Origin: Epiperipatus broadwayi
Lineage: Eukaryota > Onychophora > Udeonychophora > Euonychophora > Peripatidae
Direction: 5' to 3'
Length of the DNA stretch: 64,000 bases
Assembly: GCA_028023455.1 (NCBI GenBank)
Contig: JAQFVV010013401.1
Span: 1 to 64,000 of the forward strand
Shown here: positions 1 to 13,555 of the stretch, in pieces
Layout of the letters: every line of letters starts with the position of its first letter
How positions within the stretch are numbered: position 1 is the stretch's first letter
Notes under the pieces: model-generated
Seen by the model: the letters and a program-made list of their open reading frames with translations, nothing else
The model's database searches: none
Told to the model about the DNA's origin: nothing
Program-made: the position numbers and the translations under genes

Positions 1-1190
1 ATACTTTAAGAATTTACATATGATATCCAGGATTTTCTGTCAGGTTAAGATCGCCTAGTTTTGATCTGTTATGCAACTTGTTGAGAAATGTTAGTGAGTG
101 TCCTATATTTTGTTAACCTTATGAGTATATGCTTTAATATATTTTTATAAACAAACTGGCCGTGTTATTATGAACTTTACAACAGCTAGCAACACGCGGT
201 AACGTACAGAAACAATTCCAAGGCTGTGCATTAGGGTGAAGAATGAATTGCTGGTAATCCAAGTAACTCTATAAAACAAGTGGGTGATTAACCAATGAAA
301 CAAATTAAATTAAATTTACATCATGTTTATAATTCTCACCTTTCTGCCTATTATATTGACCATCGGTCATTGTTATGAATATGTGATAGAAGACCAAAGA
401 TATTGAAAACATCTTTAAAGCATGTAATATTTGAAAAAAAACAATTAGAACTTAAGTTTTTCCTTATCTGTTAACCGAAAGACGATAATTTAATTGAATT
501 TACAACTTATCTAATAAGTTAACAATGCTTTATATAACACAATATATAAAGTTTATGTTCATTAATCCTATTTGCACAAATTTACATAAATTTACATCAT
601 CTTTATACTGTCGCTCACTCTTCTTTCCACCAAGTCATTGTTGCTAAAATATGATGATATTAGACCACATACCAGATGTGACTCTAGCATAATACTTTCT
701 GCAAAATGATTAAACTAAGTTTTATCTGGGCATCTCTACCACTTATAATTTAAATAACAATTTATTATATTGAATATAATTTTTATTAATCTTATATTTT
801 GTTTTATTTAGAAGAGTCATTGATGGCTTATAACCATCATAGACATCTGTTATTCCATTACATTGATTATATAAAGTGCTTTTAATAAAAATAAATATCA
901 GCGTGGATTTGTCCTACATGCATTTCAGTTATTATTGAATATAAAACTACATAATACATATTCTTTTATATACTAATATTACAATAAACATTTCAGCAAG
1001 AGATAATTAATATTTAAATTGAATAAACCTAAAATGATTGAATGTAAGTATCTGGTGGTCGTGTTGTCTTTGATTTGATTCCAGTTCTGATATTTCCATT
1101 CTCAAACTTCTTTACAACTTTAACCATAAAATCATGTTTGTTTTAAAAGCGATAATTATGAGATGTAAATTTACCAGAAATTAATATAAT
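1..1190. other. AT-rich intergenic, unassigned
   Basis: No usable reading frame and no repeat that I can match to another part of the window. It is AT-rich with short homopolymer runs only. Confidence 0.5.
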
Positions 1191-1196
1191 ATTGAG

Positions 1197-1241
1197 ATAG
1201 AGAGAGAGAAAGTAGAGAGAGAGAGAGAGAAGGAGCGAGAA
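1197..1241 (+). repeat. GA-rich microsatellite
   Basis: Imperfect (GA)n purine tract on the plus strand, interrupted by a few A and T. Confidence 0.8.
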
Positions 1242-1392
1242 TTTGTCTAGCATGCATAATTGTAATCCTGAATATTATATCAATATTAATTATGCTTTGA
1301 TATAAATGTACTTTGAAGCTATGAATTTAATATTTTTAAGTATTATTGGTTTGTGTGTTGTGGATGTATCATTGAAGACAATTTTAGAAAGT

Positions 1393-1690
1393 TATATTAC
1401 CATTATTAAAAGCAATCAAAGACTGATGGAGAGTTGGGCTGGACATAGTTTCTGAAGAGATGATACGATGACAGTAGTAAAATTCATAGTAAACTAAATT
1501 CTGCAAGATTTAAAAAGACTCAGAAAGAGACTACATATTAGATGGTAAACGAAATGTTGAACAGAAGTTGCAATAGTATGATGCGTGAAAAGCAGGTACA
1601 GATATTAGAAGATGCTGATTGAATCGGTATATATCTTTATATCCTGATTGACCAATAATATTTGAAAAATATGATTAGATGATGATGATT
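1393..1690 (+). pseudogene. RTE-like LINE, 3' end fragment
   Basis: The plus-strand translation around 1430-1545, read across stops, gives RLMESWAGHSF, RDD and a basic LKRLRKRLHIRW stretch. These align with the C-terminal part of the RTE-like copy on the minus strand at 57.1-57.9 kb, which reads RLKWSWAGHIARRDDNRWT. Stops interrupt every frame, so it is dead. The fragment ends in a GATGATGAT run near 1680-1689, the short 3' repeat typical of RTE-clade elements. It is 5'-truncated and lacks the RT core. The family assignment rests on the other copy in this window and is good; the 5' boundary is uncertain. Confidence 0.65.
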
Positions 1691-3580
1691 GTTATTAAGT
1701 TGTAGCATCAAGAGCAGATTTAAATAATAAAAATGCTGTAAATATTAAACAATAAGAATAAGAATGGGATCCATCATCATGCCAGTCACTGATTCAGTTT
1801 TGGAAAGTAATAGAAAATATTATATATAAATGGATGGAAGAATCCCAAATCAATGTAGAGTATGATGCTTTGAAGGAAATGAATAATTGAAGTTAGATGA
1901 TGATGAAAAATCCCATGCAAAGAGTATGATTTGAATATTCTATTAGACTGATTGAATTATACTATTTTTAGAAATTGTATATACTTGTTAAAGAATATGT
2001 ATATTATAAAATAGCACAATGTAGACAATATTCAAAACTATAATAAATATTTAATGATCTTGATATAATAGCAAAATTAGAGATGATTAACCAATCCAGA
2101 ATAGTAAAACACTTTGAAATAAGTGAAACAATCATATGATTTTTGTAGTGGATTATGACACTTCAAATTGATTATTATGATTAAAATAGAATCACCTTTC
2201 AAGATAAATATTATTAATTTCTTTTGTAACATATTTATCTAATAAGGGAGTGCTAAACACATTGATTCAGATCTCAGAAATGAAGTTGGAATAATCAAAT
2301 TCCATTCATATTTTTCCCTTGAATATTTTTATAAAGTTCTTTTATTTTAGAATATTCCTGTTTGGTTACAATATATAAGAGATAATTAAATTATTTTTAC
2401 AGTTCTCATCTATAACGTAACCCAACTATTTTCTACAATTATTGATTGATAAATATTAATGAGCAATTCTTTCTCTTTGCTTCTTCTTTATTTAGTAATA
2501 ATTTTAAGATATAAAAAATGCCAAACAATCTATGGGATAAAAAGCAGAAATGTATTACCAGCATAAATAATAAAACGTAATCTAACGAATCTGCAATAAT
2601 GTCAATATTAATGATGATGATGATGGATGATGATAAAGAGATGATGATAATATTAATAGATTGGGAAAATTACCGCCGAGGCAATACAGCGAAATCGAAA
2701 CTCCCCCAGGTAAAGTAGTTATATTTTTCCTTTTTTCAACTTGATTTTCGCAAAATAAAACAGGACAAATGAGGATCATTTTATAGCTTAGTAGTATATT
2801 TTGGGAAATATCTGTAGCATATCCATATTTAAAAAAACAACTGATTATAGTCAGATTAATAACCCATGGCTGCTACTGAGTTGAGCGAATAGCAGGCTAA
2901 GCGCCAAATGAATTTAACAACATCGTTAGCTTTAACAAGCCTCATTTCATATGCAAAAATTCTTAAAAGTAATAGCAATATTTTAGCACTAACCCAAACC
3001 CCGCATTTCCGAAGAACAACTACAAATGCCATAAAGAATATTGATCTATATATCCAAGAGGACCACCTCCAGTTGCAATCTGGACAAAAGAAATGATTAA
3101 TAGTTGCAGATCTTTTTTAAGAAGATGTATTCCACGTAATGCCGTTTGAAACATTTTGTCGGTTTTTTCTCTCTCCAACAGAACTAGTGCTTTTTTTTTT
3201 ACTGTCACTGATAATCAATGTTCGCTTTATCATTTCACAAAGACTTACTACTCTTATTAAACGATTACACAAATGCACTATAGGAAACTGTCTCTTATAT
3301 CTCAGACCATCCAAACTCCTCACTATATAAAAAAACATTTTCAAGTCCACTATTTTAGCATTTAAAACAATTTTGCACTTGTAATTATAGATGAAAACCC
3401 AGTAAAATATTATTTCTGGAGTGCTTTAAAATTCTTATCTACAATACAACATACAAGAATCGTTAAAAAAATGTTTAACCTGTTTGGAAAACTAACATCG
3501 TAATTGCCTACAGCCTATATATCTCAAAGACACACCAACATCCATATGCAGTAAAATCATTTTAAATTCAAAATAAAACT
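1691..3580. other. AT-rich intergenic, unassigned
   Basis: Contains a short GAT-rich tract (about 2607-2640) and another GATGATGA end near 1893-1903 that could be the tail of a second very short RTE fragment. From about 2900 the plus strand becomes rich in A and C, as in the LINE that follows, so the 5' part of that element may begin here. No protein is recognised. Confidence 0.4.
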
Positions 3581-6500
3581 TCATAAAAACATAGATGCAG
3601 CCATAATCCCAGCACAAGACACTGATCAGAGACAACCCTGTCTCTTCACATAAGAGGTCTAAAGCCCACTGTTTTGGCTGGTGGACAAAGTGAGGTCATC
3701 TGGCAACTCAGAGTGACAAAATAAAAAGGCAGTCACTGTGAACAAGAAAACCCCTCTCCCACAACAATGCACTTACAAATAAAAATAAAAACCTTTAATA
3801 TTATATCCATTCGCAACACAATAATAGAAACCAGCCAAAATAGTGGTTCAAACACCTTCACAAATAAAAACGATAACCAAAAAAAAAAAATACATCTTCA
3901 AAGGTCAACCAATATAATAATAATTCAAAAAACTAATATACCCTACACCTCAGCTTCAAATGAAAAATAACTCAAGCAAGAAACCACAAGACACAAAAAA
4001 AACCATGGGCATCACAGGATCAACATTGACTCACTAAACAAAGTTGCTATATGAATTAAAAATCAACAAACAGAAAATCCACACACACAAAGTTATATAA
4101 AGAAAAATATAAACATAAATCCAGACAAGTGTAAGGGTGCCAATAATAAACACTTCAATAAAATAAAATTGCATCAAACATTATAGGATACCATAAAACC
4201 CCACCCCACTATACAAGCAGGAGAATACTGCTAGACAGAAAAAGAAAGCCTTGACAACCTAAAAAAATAAGAATCCCAAGAGCAAAAAGTAAAAAAAAAA
4301 AAACAACATTAAAAGTACAAGACAGTAAGTACACAAACAACCCAGGAAACGATGCAACAAAATGGATTTAAGTCACAAGAAACAGACAACCTTTCAATTT
4401 CAACACTAACTTCTATACAGTGTCTTGAACCAATACTAAATGAAAAAATAAACTTGATAATAAATGCTACAAAGACTGTAAAAACATGTCCGTATTCATC
4501 TGCTGCAATTTAAACTAAAATCTTTATCAGTCTAAAAATAAATAAACATCTACACCCTTGTTATAAAGTTATACAAAAATATGAAGATAAAATCGGATCT
4601 CTCAACATTAGAGGCACAAATACCACCAAAAGACTCTTTTCAACTTAAAAAATAGATGCATACAACATAATCCACCCATACTAGACCTGCCAGAAACAAA
4701 AATATTCAGCAGCTCTTAAATTGATCCATCAAAAATATTTAGTCAGCCAAGGATTTTGTGCCTGCTCAAAAGAATCATCACACCAACAGGTGGCCAGGTA
4801 TGCAACTGTATGCCACAACTCACCCTTTCAACTCTTTTTAACATTATACATATTTTGACTCTATGTTATAATAACACCTCACCATAAAAAGATCACCCTT
4901 AACCTTGTATTTTTCTTCTATCACACCACCAGGCTCTGTCATCATTTCTAGAATCATAACAACAATAAATCCAATGCTTACTGCAACACCTAATTCTATA
5001 ATACTGTTGGGAGATTTCAACTTGACCTCATCAAACTTTTGTCAACTTAAAATGGGAGCCATCAAATAACAACCCAATTATGGGTCTTAGAGCTTTCTTC
5101 CCATCAAATTTAATATCATTTAATAAACGATAGATATATATCACTTCATAGATTTAAGTTTCTACTCACCAATGTTACATCATTATTTTAATCTTGAACC
5201 TGGTCCAATCTCATAATCTCAGATCTATGCCACCAAATTCATACTTTCTACCTAACAAAAAATACAGAATACAACAGTAGCCCTTCAAAAGACTATGTGA
5301 ATATTTCTTCCAGCACAAACAACTGAATTCCTATATTCAGAAAACATATATAATGCACCAAAAACTTTAAAACATGTCACTTCAACCTCAGTACAAAAGC
5401 ATGTAGCATTCACCCATATGTATTTTTCTTTCAATATTAATCATATTACCTGGTAATTCAACATTCCCCTATCAGATTATTAGCTTTCACGATAAACTAC
5501 ATAAAAGAATAACCATCTCCAGACCAACCAGACAATCAAACACAAATTAAAAATCTTGCAGAAATGTACAAATAATACAAGCAAACACAATTGGGAAGCA
5601 ATACGTAGCAATAAAAAACGAAAATATATACCTCACACAACAACACACTTGGACTAGGGAATTCATATAATGGACACTGGGATATCCCTCCAAGTTCCAG
5701 AGTGCCTATGGCATTTGAAATAGATGGCTTTATAACAGCGGGATATAACATGATAAACCCAATATATCACCATTAAAAAAAAAACTGCAAACCAAAAAGC
5801 ATACATACCAAATGAAAACATATCCGATGATCCTGAAACAGACATACCAATAACTACAACCAACATTGTTTTACAACTTACAATAATAGCGAACATATGT
5901 CACACAGGACCACAAGTCTATATCCAATTGCAATGGTTCCTTTTAACAAAAAACCAGCAGCAATATCATCTTTATCTAATATACGACCAATCTCAATGGA
6001 ACCTTTAGGAATATAAATTCTTGAAAAGGTAATAAAGGGAAAAAATAGAACAACACGTACTCCCTGTGTTATCATCAGCTTAATATGCCCAAAAAGACTC
6101 ATCCATTGGCCAGGGTACTATAATGTACAAAATAATTATTGAAGCAGTAAAGAAAATAAATATGCACTGATTACAGTACATCTTGACACTGAGCAGTTTT
6201 TTACTCTGTGCCTATTGCCAAATTATTAGACATGTTAAAAAACCAACATCCCCCCCCATCCCTACTATATATAATTGCGAATCTACTATTCAGCTATGAA
6301 ATTCACATCACACTGAATGGGAAAAAGTCACCAGCTTTCAGACCTAGTCAATACATCCCACAAGGATCCCCCCTCAGTACTTTGCTCTTCACATTATATA
6401 TCAATCCACTATTAATAGAGATACAGAAAAAAATAAAATGTATTCAAATCCCAAACACTGATTTAAATATATCATGCATAGCTTACATGGTTGATGTAAC

Positions 6501-7770
6501 CATTTTCTTCCCCTCTAAAGAGATCTTCCCATACCAAGAGAGAGAGATCTCAAGGATTATACCTCCAATTTTAACTTTTAAAAAATTTAACACAAATAAA
6601 ATTGCTGCATGATCAATATACACAGGCAAACACTGCATAGATATATTTAATGGCAAACTGACTGCTCTCCTTGGTTTTCCATTCTATCTTGGCTCCAATG
6701 AAATGAGGCAAGAAATTCAAAATAAATGAAAGAAAGATGCTGAAAAAATCACAACCTCACTCAAAAAGTCATACCTATCAATATACGCAAGATAGCAGTA
6801 TGTAATCTTCCTATAATTACAAGAATTCCTACTACACACTTATAATCAAATTTGCTAAAATATTCATATCTAAAATCTCAACAATCTGTAATAAATTAAT
6901 ATGGAAGAGAAAAACAGTGATGATCTCTTTAAAAATCTGTGCAGACAGCCATTTAGAAATGGACTCAGACTCCAAGGAATCAATATTTTTTACATACAGA
7001 AATCAATCTATTAACAACCACCATAAAAATATTTCCAGACCTAGAGTGTGTGAATAATATAAAATGTACAGACAGACCACCCAAGCCAATATATAACAAA
7101 ATATCACTCAATAATGACAACAAGTGTACATACTGGGAGATTTATAATATCCTATCTAAACCGTACACCTCATCTATATCCATCAGCTTTCAGGATAGAC
7201 AACAGGCAACTATGACAACAATTCAGAAAGTGTTCAATAGAGCCAAAATTATTTGATTTTCTGCTTAAGTTTAATCTAAATGCTCTACCTACGACACATT
7301 TCCTTAGATTTCATAGATTCTATGTAAATATAGACTTCCTTTGTGAATTATGTCATAGAGACTGCTCTGGAAACAATACATCACAAAATGTTTATCACAT
7401 ACAGAAAGGCTAATATTTCAATCAATGAAATAATAAACACATTTGAAAAAACAACATACCTTCTATTCATGCAGCAAAATACAGCCTTTATGCCTATTGG
7501 TGCACCAGATGCACTTTTCTCTTGATAAATAACTCTCAATGCCACCCAGCAACATTTCTCAATAAAACTATAATTTTTCAGAAAAAAGAGACAGCATATT
7601 AGCTCAACCAGATGTGTTTGCAGCCATGTGGTCACACTTGAAACCAAGATCCAGTCTATGAAATGTAAATCCAATATGATAGATGGTGACACCTTCAATA
7701 TCATCAATTTTCAACATTAAAACCAAGCAGTGAAATGCAAACATAAACTGAAATAAATAGAAAACCAGAC
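3580..7770 (+). pseudogene. Decayed Tx1/L1-like non-LTR retrotransposon
   Basis: A long dead LINE, readable piecewise across many stops and frameshifts. An APE-type endonuclease is marked by GSLNIRGTNT (4595-4624), PPILDLPETKI (4669-4704), LLGDFN (5004-5021) and a diverged ISDLCH (about 5217-5235, in place of SDH). The reverse transcriptase includes PQGSPLSTLLFTLYINPLL (about 6358-6414) and YMVD (6484-6495), where an active enzyme has the YADD box. After the RT come ALLGFPFYLGS (about 6664) and a block ending FRNGLRLQGINIF (about 6950-6995). A cysteine-rich LCELCHRDCSGN (about 7337-7372) matches the C-terminal zinc knuckle of L1/Tx1 proteins. The catalytic ADD is lost, so it is inactive. The first ORF is not recognisable and the 5' boundary is a guess based on A/C-rich composition. 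A second copy of the C-terminal half lies at 10.2-12.2 kb. Confidence 0.75.
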
Positions 7771-7775
7771 TCTCA

Positions 7776-7823
7776 AACAATATATGCAGAAATGATAAAA
7801 CAATATATGCAGAAGTGATAAAA
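7776..7823 (+). repeat. Two-unit 24-bp tandem at LINE 3' end
   Basis: CAATATATGCAGAAATG is repeated after 24 bases with one substitution (AAGTG). The position suggests it is the 3'-terminal tandem of the Tx1-like element. Confidence 0.55.
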
Positions 7824-7959
7824 ACTTATGTATTGAAAAGTTGTCTTAATTGGTCTCTTTGCATAGTTGTAATTTGGTTTGCAATTGTTAATATTGGGAA
7901 TTATAACAGAAATCAATGTATGACTAAATGTGACTCTATAACTTTTAAACTCAATGAAG

Positions 7960-8659
<700 letters not shown>

Positions 8660-9890
8660 TATATTGGATAGGATAACTTATTGATTAATTATTTTATGAA
8701 GATATTTAAGAACCCTATATTTCTGTCTAGAAGAAAGATGAAGAACAATTTTATTTTGCAGAGAAACATATTTGGAGAACTTATTAGACACTAATTGTAA
8801 TAAATTATATCCTTGTTTAGAGTTAGAATTCCAAATGATTGAACAATATTCAATGATGGGAAGAACCAATGACAAATATAATTCAAATTTTGTATCATCA
8901 CTAAAATGATAACTGTACCTAAGGATGACACCCATGATTTAAAAAGATTTACTAACAATCATTTCTAAATGAGGATGAGAGGATCCATTACTAAAAAATA
9001 AAATTCCCAAATATTTCAGGATTTAACATAATTAATTTTATGAGAATTAATAAAATAAATTTAAAATTTCAGGCTTCTTAGAAAATGAAACAAAGGAACA
9101 TTTATTCAAATTAATTGTCATATTATTTAGATCACACCAAGCACTAAAGCTATCAATATATTTCTGAAGGAGACTGCACTCAATCACTGACATAATTCTT
9201 TTGAAGATTTTACAGTCATCAGCATAGAACAAAAGATAAGATTTAAAGTAATTCTTAAGGTCATTAATATAAGTGTTAAAAAACATGTATACTAAAATAC
9301 TACTCTAAAGAACATCTAAATTACCGTCAAAATTAGATGAAATATTAATGTTGAATTTAACATATACTGATCAATTATAAAGGAAAGATTGAAATTAATA
9401 AAAAAGTTTAATAGAAAAAATCATTTTTTGTAATTTGTGATGATGTAGTCTACTTTATCAAAGGCTTTTAATAAATCAAAAATATCAAATCTCTGCTAAT
9501 CCTTAATCACATGTGCTATATAATCATAAATTGTTAGCAAGATCTATTAGAAATAAAAGCATGTTGTAAAAGAGAAATGTTTTTTACTAACATCTGAAAT
9601 GGTTTTATTATAAACCCACTTCTCAAAAATTCAATCAACAGTATGTAAAACAGAAATAGGTCTATAGTCATTAATATAGTTACAGGAGCCATTCTTAAAA
9701 ATTGGAAGCATTTTGGAACATTTAACAACTTTAGGAAAAACACAGAAATTAGGTGATAAATTAAAAATAAAGACTAAAGTTACTGCAATAAATTCAGCTA
9801 CCCTTGTAAATAAAGGGAAGAATATTTCCTCAACTAATTTGAGTTGTAAGTTGCAATCCCTAGGGATACGATCAATCATGCAGTGAACAA
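8660..9890 (-). pseudogene. Decayed Jockey-like LINE reverse transcriptase
   Basis: Read from 9890 downward on the minus strand, the RT motifs occur in the right order. KMLPIFKNGSCNYINDYRPIS is near 9640-9700, QHAFISNRSC near 9535-9563, motif A as DLLKAFDKVD near 9445-9480, and a damaged LSSILVYMFFNTYINDL (normally PQGSILGPLLF) near 9250-9310. The YADD box follows in LLFYADDCKIF near 9200-9235, then WCDLNNMTINLNKC near 9110-9150, and the thumb part LSLVLPIIEYCSIIWNS near 8815-8875. The spacing and the LQKYIDSFSAWCDLN block resemble Jockey-clade elements. Several frameshifts and stops separate the pieces. It is 5'-truncated, since no endonuclease is seen. YADD itself survives, but the frame is broken on both sides, so it cannot be active. 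Confidence 0.8.
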
Positions 9891-10159
9891 TAGGAAAAAT
9901 AATTTATTGGGAATATATAAATCGATAGATCTATTAAGAATCTTTAAAAAATTGGAGTTCAATTTAAAAAATCCAGTGCTTGGCCTTTGTATTTGAGATA
10001 CCAACATGAGCAATACTTCAAAGAAAAGTGTGATTCTTTTGTGGGATTTTCTTTTTCATTTGGGTAACTCTGCAATGTGATCACAGATATATGGAAAACT
10101 AATACATAAGGTTGAGAATATAAGATTCTCTTTACAAATCATATTTATCACTCTATTCC
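9891..10159. other. AT-rich spacer, unassigned
   Basis: No motif recognised between the Jockey-like and Tx1-like remnants. Confidence 0.35.
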
Positions 10160-10734
10160 AAAGTGTTCTTTTTCAATCTCCTAATAATGACACAGGTTAC
10201 ATACTATACACTTATAATAATATACACCAAAGCTTTTACATCTAAAATTTACTTAATGTGCAGGAAATTATTGTGGGGGAAGAAAATGACATCAATACCC
10301 CTAAGTAAGATTCTGCAACCTCTATCACAAAATGGATTGGGTTTACATTCTATAAAAATTTTCAAAATTTAGAAAACACTTATTTTATATCATCATGTAC
10401 AAAGATATTTCCATATTTAGAAATAGTTTTTAAAATCTCATCACAGACAGAGCACCTCCTACATGCAATTTTTCCTTTATAATATGTTCCCAATTTAATA
10501 CAGAGTGTACCAATAGCTCAAATAAGCTCTTAATTGATAAGTGTGGTAAGAGAAAATATTTAAAATTTTTATCTGGAATACTTACCACACTTATCAATTA
10601 AGAGTTTGTTTGAGCTATTGGTATCTCTGTATTACATTTTTGTAAATACAAGCTTATTTAAAGCAATGTCACATTATATATGACTTGCTTTAATGATTAA
10701 ATTAATACACTGTATAGATTTACATATACCTGCA

Positions 10735-10930
10735 CATATATAAGGTAGTATATAATGGATTAGAACTCAGACTTTCACACAAGCCTCAACTCTCCGTACC
10801 CCCTTACATTGCTGACTCACCTGATCATACACATGTTGAAAAGATAAATAATCATCAATATAATATTCCATGCTAATAGCAATCATCAGCTGGTTGAGAT
10901 TTCTATCTCCACACATATATACAATGTTCC
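10735..10930 (-). mobile_element. Family D repeat fragment
   Basis: The minus strand reads the diagnostic family D order: hammerhead-like core (CTGATGA followed by a damaged GGAA, about 10867-10895), then a stretch ending GTGTGAAAGTCTGAGTTCTA at 10755-10774. It matches the copies at 47.0, 53.9 and 60.0 kb. Confidence 0.6.
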
Positions 10931-10933
10931 ATT

Positions 10934-11638
10934 ATATACCTGGGTCTCATTTTATGCTGTAGATAGGTTCCACAGAAAACCTGCATTAAAAAAATCACAC
11001 AAAAATAGATTTAACTTACCTTGAAAAATTGGGGATAGGTGCTGTAATTTTTGGAATTTGCATAAAAGCAAAGCAACAAAGAAAAATTACTTTACAATTC
11101 TCATTAAAAAAATAAGCAAATAAAGTACGACTAATAAAAAATTTCAAATATGTGAAAAAAAATTAATACAAGACAAACTTTTTTTACTTTTTTTATTAAC
11201 TTCAATATTTAATTTTACATTTTTCATACATATTTTAATCATTATTGCTAGCGTTCGTTTGTAAACTGGAAAGAAATCAGATGTGATGTATTGTAGCTTC
11301 TCCTTAAACAAAGTCAAGAATCTCAGCAATTATCAGAGAAACCTGTAAGCCACTTTATTTTTCTTCATGATGTGATGTACAAGTAGCGCCACTTTCAGTC
11401 TTATGCTGTGTTAATGGTTTTTTGTTTCTATATTAAAAAAATGAGATCGAAATCAAAACGAAAAGATTATACATTATCATTAGAAAGATTATTGTCAGTT
11501 TATAAAATCTTTGTTTTTTTATTTTAAAAATGTAAAAGATTATTTATTTCTGTTATATATAACAAAATATATGTTTTAAAAGTTAAATTTTTTTGAATAT
11601 TTATTGCTAATCCACATAAAAGAGACCCAGGTGTATAT
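10934..11638. mobile_element. TIR element (non-autonomous DNA transposon or MITE-like)
   Basis: The ends are inverted: ATACCTGGGTCTCATTTTAT (10936-10955) against the complement of ATAAAAGAGACCCAGGTGTAT (about 11616-11636). TATA lies at both outer edges, which would fit a TA-type target. The 0.7 kb interior has no recognised transposase. Confidence 0.5.
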
Positions 11639-12234
11639 GACTTACTTTATTGATTATTCCCAATTTAATATATTGCCCTCCCATGAATAAAATGAAATAT
11701 TGAGATGCACATTCAATTTGTGCTTTCCCATCCAACGATAATAACAAACCCTTTCAAACATAACCAATAAGCAGTCGACTAAAAAGTTCAAATACTGGTC
11801 ATTGGAGCCAAAATACTATGATTTTTTATTAAAACTAAGTCTTGAAGCGCTTCCCATTCTTTATTTCTACACATATAAAAGGAATTGCACTAACATTAAA
11901 GACATATGTGAACTATATAGGTCAGAGAGAATCAAAAACACAGTCACATTTTGTATTCATGTGCCTCATGTTTAATAATATCTGGTGTGATATCTCCAAA
12001 ATATTTAAAAATAAAGATTACAACATTTATAATTTATCAATACATTTAAAAAGGTTATGTAGGCATACATTCAGGCCAGCACATTTTCACTATTCATATT
12101 ATGGTGTACAAGATGTACATTTATGTATGGTTCAAACACAAGAAGTTACTCTAATACATTTAGGAACAAAAATGGATATTAAGGAATGAAAGAATTTCAC
12201 CAAATAACATTTTTTCAGATAGATGGTCACTAAT

Positions 12235-12305
12235 GTGAATTTGAACCACCAAATATCATATGACCACCATTTCTTAAAAAATGGTGATCATGTGATGTTT
12301 AGTGG
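12235..12305. repeat. Short imperfect hairpin
   Basis: ACCACCAAATATCATATGAC and its near-complement surround a small loop at about 12271-12276. A related half-site is at 61741-61765. Confidence 0.5.
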
Positions 12306-12499
12306 TTTAATCCCATCCCTGCCTAATATGATACTGGTCTCTATGGTTATTAAAGAACCAAAGGCACCAAAATGTATGGGTTCTGAACTGAGTTCAGACC
12401 TATATGATTATATAAGCTAATGATCTTGGATTGAAAATATTATTGTGTTTTCAATTTTATTCTCATAGTTTTGTAGTTAAGTAGGGGAAAAGGTGGATG

Positions 12500-12715
12500 C
12501 TGAAGGGTTGTGTTAGATTCTAAGACCTAGGTGTGGTGCTCTCAGATCCAAGGCTCCTCACTGATGAAAGCCACAAGCTAGAAACTAGTCTGGGGTTATT
12601 TGATGAGTAGACACTAGATTGGGATTTTATGCACAAGCCTTCTGGCATCCATTGGTTACTCAGGATTACACTGAGTGGCACTACTGTATGAAGAGTTTTT
12701 CCTGTTTTAATGTGA
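12500..12715 (+). mobile_element. Family B hammerhead-bearing repeat
   Basis: Homologous to 62600-62785 and, in its 3' part, to 43005-43140. Shared blocks include GTGCTCTCAGAT, the ribozyme core, GATTTTATGCACAAGCCTTC and GAGTGGCACTAC. There is no coding potential. It is probably a short non-autonomous retroelement or an element terminus. Confidence 0.6.
12556..12595 (+). ncRNA. Hammerhead ribozyme motif, type I arrangement (family B)
   Basis: Stem I is CCTCA (12556-12560) with TGGGG (12591-12595), including one G-U pair. The core CTGATGA is at 12561-12567. Stem II is AGC/GCT around CACAA, with an A-A mismatch at its base. GAAA starts at 12581, stem III is the palindrome ACTAGT, and the predicted cleavage site is after C12590. 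All conserved core bases are present. The base mismatch in stem II suggests reduced activity compared with the 62.6 kb copy. Confidence 0.55.
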
Positions 12716-13555
12716 CTTTGCTTGAATTATGAAATGACTCGCTATTATAAAAGGATGATTAGATAATTAAACGCAAAAAAAAAGACATTAATGTAATGAT
12801 GTACATAAAAAATGTAAATCCGATGCAGCAGTCAGAAAATGTTAAGCTGCCTTCAAGATTGTATTTTTTTCGTTACACATAATTTATAGTTTTTTCTATC
12901 TCTAGTATGGGATAAAAATACAGAGCATATAAAGTAAACCATATATCTTCCTTTGTTTGAAACCTGTCTTTTCTTTCTTACTCATCTTATGTATGTGGTA
13001 CTAAGAATTGTTTTGCAAACTTATAGTTTAATAAAGTCTTTTGAAACTAATATGAGACATAATTATATACTATAATAATGATTTATCTTCCATATATATT
13101 TTATTTATTATAAAATAATTTTAAATACTATTAAATTGTAAATATTAAATTATTTTGTTTAAATTTTTTTTTATTAATAATCATATCCATATCTATATTT
13201 AACTTATTTAAATCTTTTTCAAAATTCTAATTAATTTTACTTTATTTTTTAGGGATAAATAATTCATTTTGCCTTCTTAACTGGAAACAAGTAATTCAGT
13301 ATTACTGAAAATATTTATTAATTTGCTACATCAAAACCTTATGCATATTTTAATTTCATATATATATTCACGATAAATTATTATATAATATAAAGAAATA
13401 TTAATATTATCTTTACAATTTAAATATATATATATAGATTTCAAATATTAAATTATATTTTAATTATGTTCTATTTATACACACACACACGCACAGAAAA
13501 GAAGAAACAATAATGAAGTCAATTTTACAGAATATATATATATAATGAGATATTA
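12716..13555. other. AT-rich intergenic, unassigned
   Basis: No gene or matched repeat. It holds short AT runs and a CA-rich tract near 13480-13495. Confidence 0.4.

Larger units (their letters stand above)
10501..11656 (+). mobile_element. Nested foldback (family A) insertion with 14-bp target duplication
   Basis: Flanked by TTCCCAATTTAATA at 10487-10500 and 11657-11670. The left part (10501-10630) is an inverted repeat: GCTCTTAATTGATAAGTGTG and its complement lie either side of about 30 bp. It is a shortened relative of the 403-bp foldback at 54.8 kb, lacking the ribozyme-bearing centre. The family 3' end (TGACTTGCTTTAATGATTA) appears at 10681-10699 and again just before the right target copy (11638-11656). 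The roughly 930 bp between them, a family D piece and a TIR element, therefore look like a later nested insertion. Confidence 0.6.
10160..12190 (+). pseudogene. Second Tx1/L1-like LINE copy, C-terminal half, split by an insertion
   Basis: The 5' piece (10163-10486) reads KLLWGKKMTSIPLSKILQPL and NGLGLHSIKIFK, then TDRAPP. These match the post-RT region and the TDRPP of the copy at 3.6-7.8 kb. The 3' piece (11671-12189) resumes with LLKLSLEALPILYFYTYKR and ICELYRSERIKNTVTF, the counterpart of LKFNLNALPTTHF and FLCELCHRDCSGN in the first copy. Between them lies an insertion of about 1.16 kb flanked by the 14-bp repeat TTCCCAATTTAATA. Removing the insertion and one repeat makes the remnant collinear with the first copy. 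Two zinc-knuckle cysteines are altered and stops are present, so it is dead. Confidence 0.65.
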
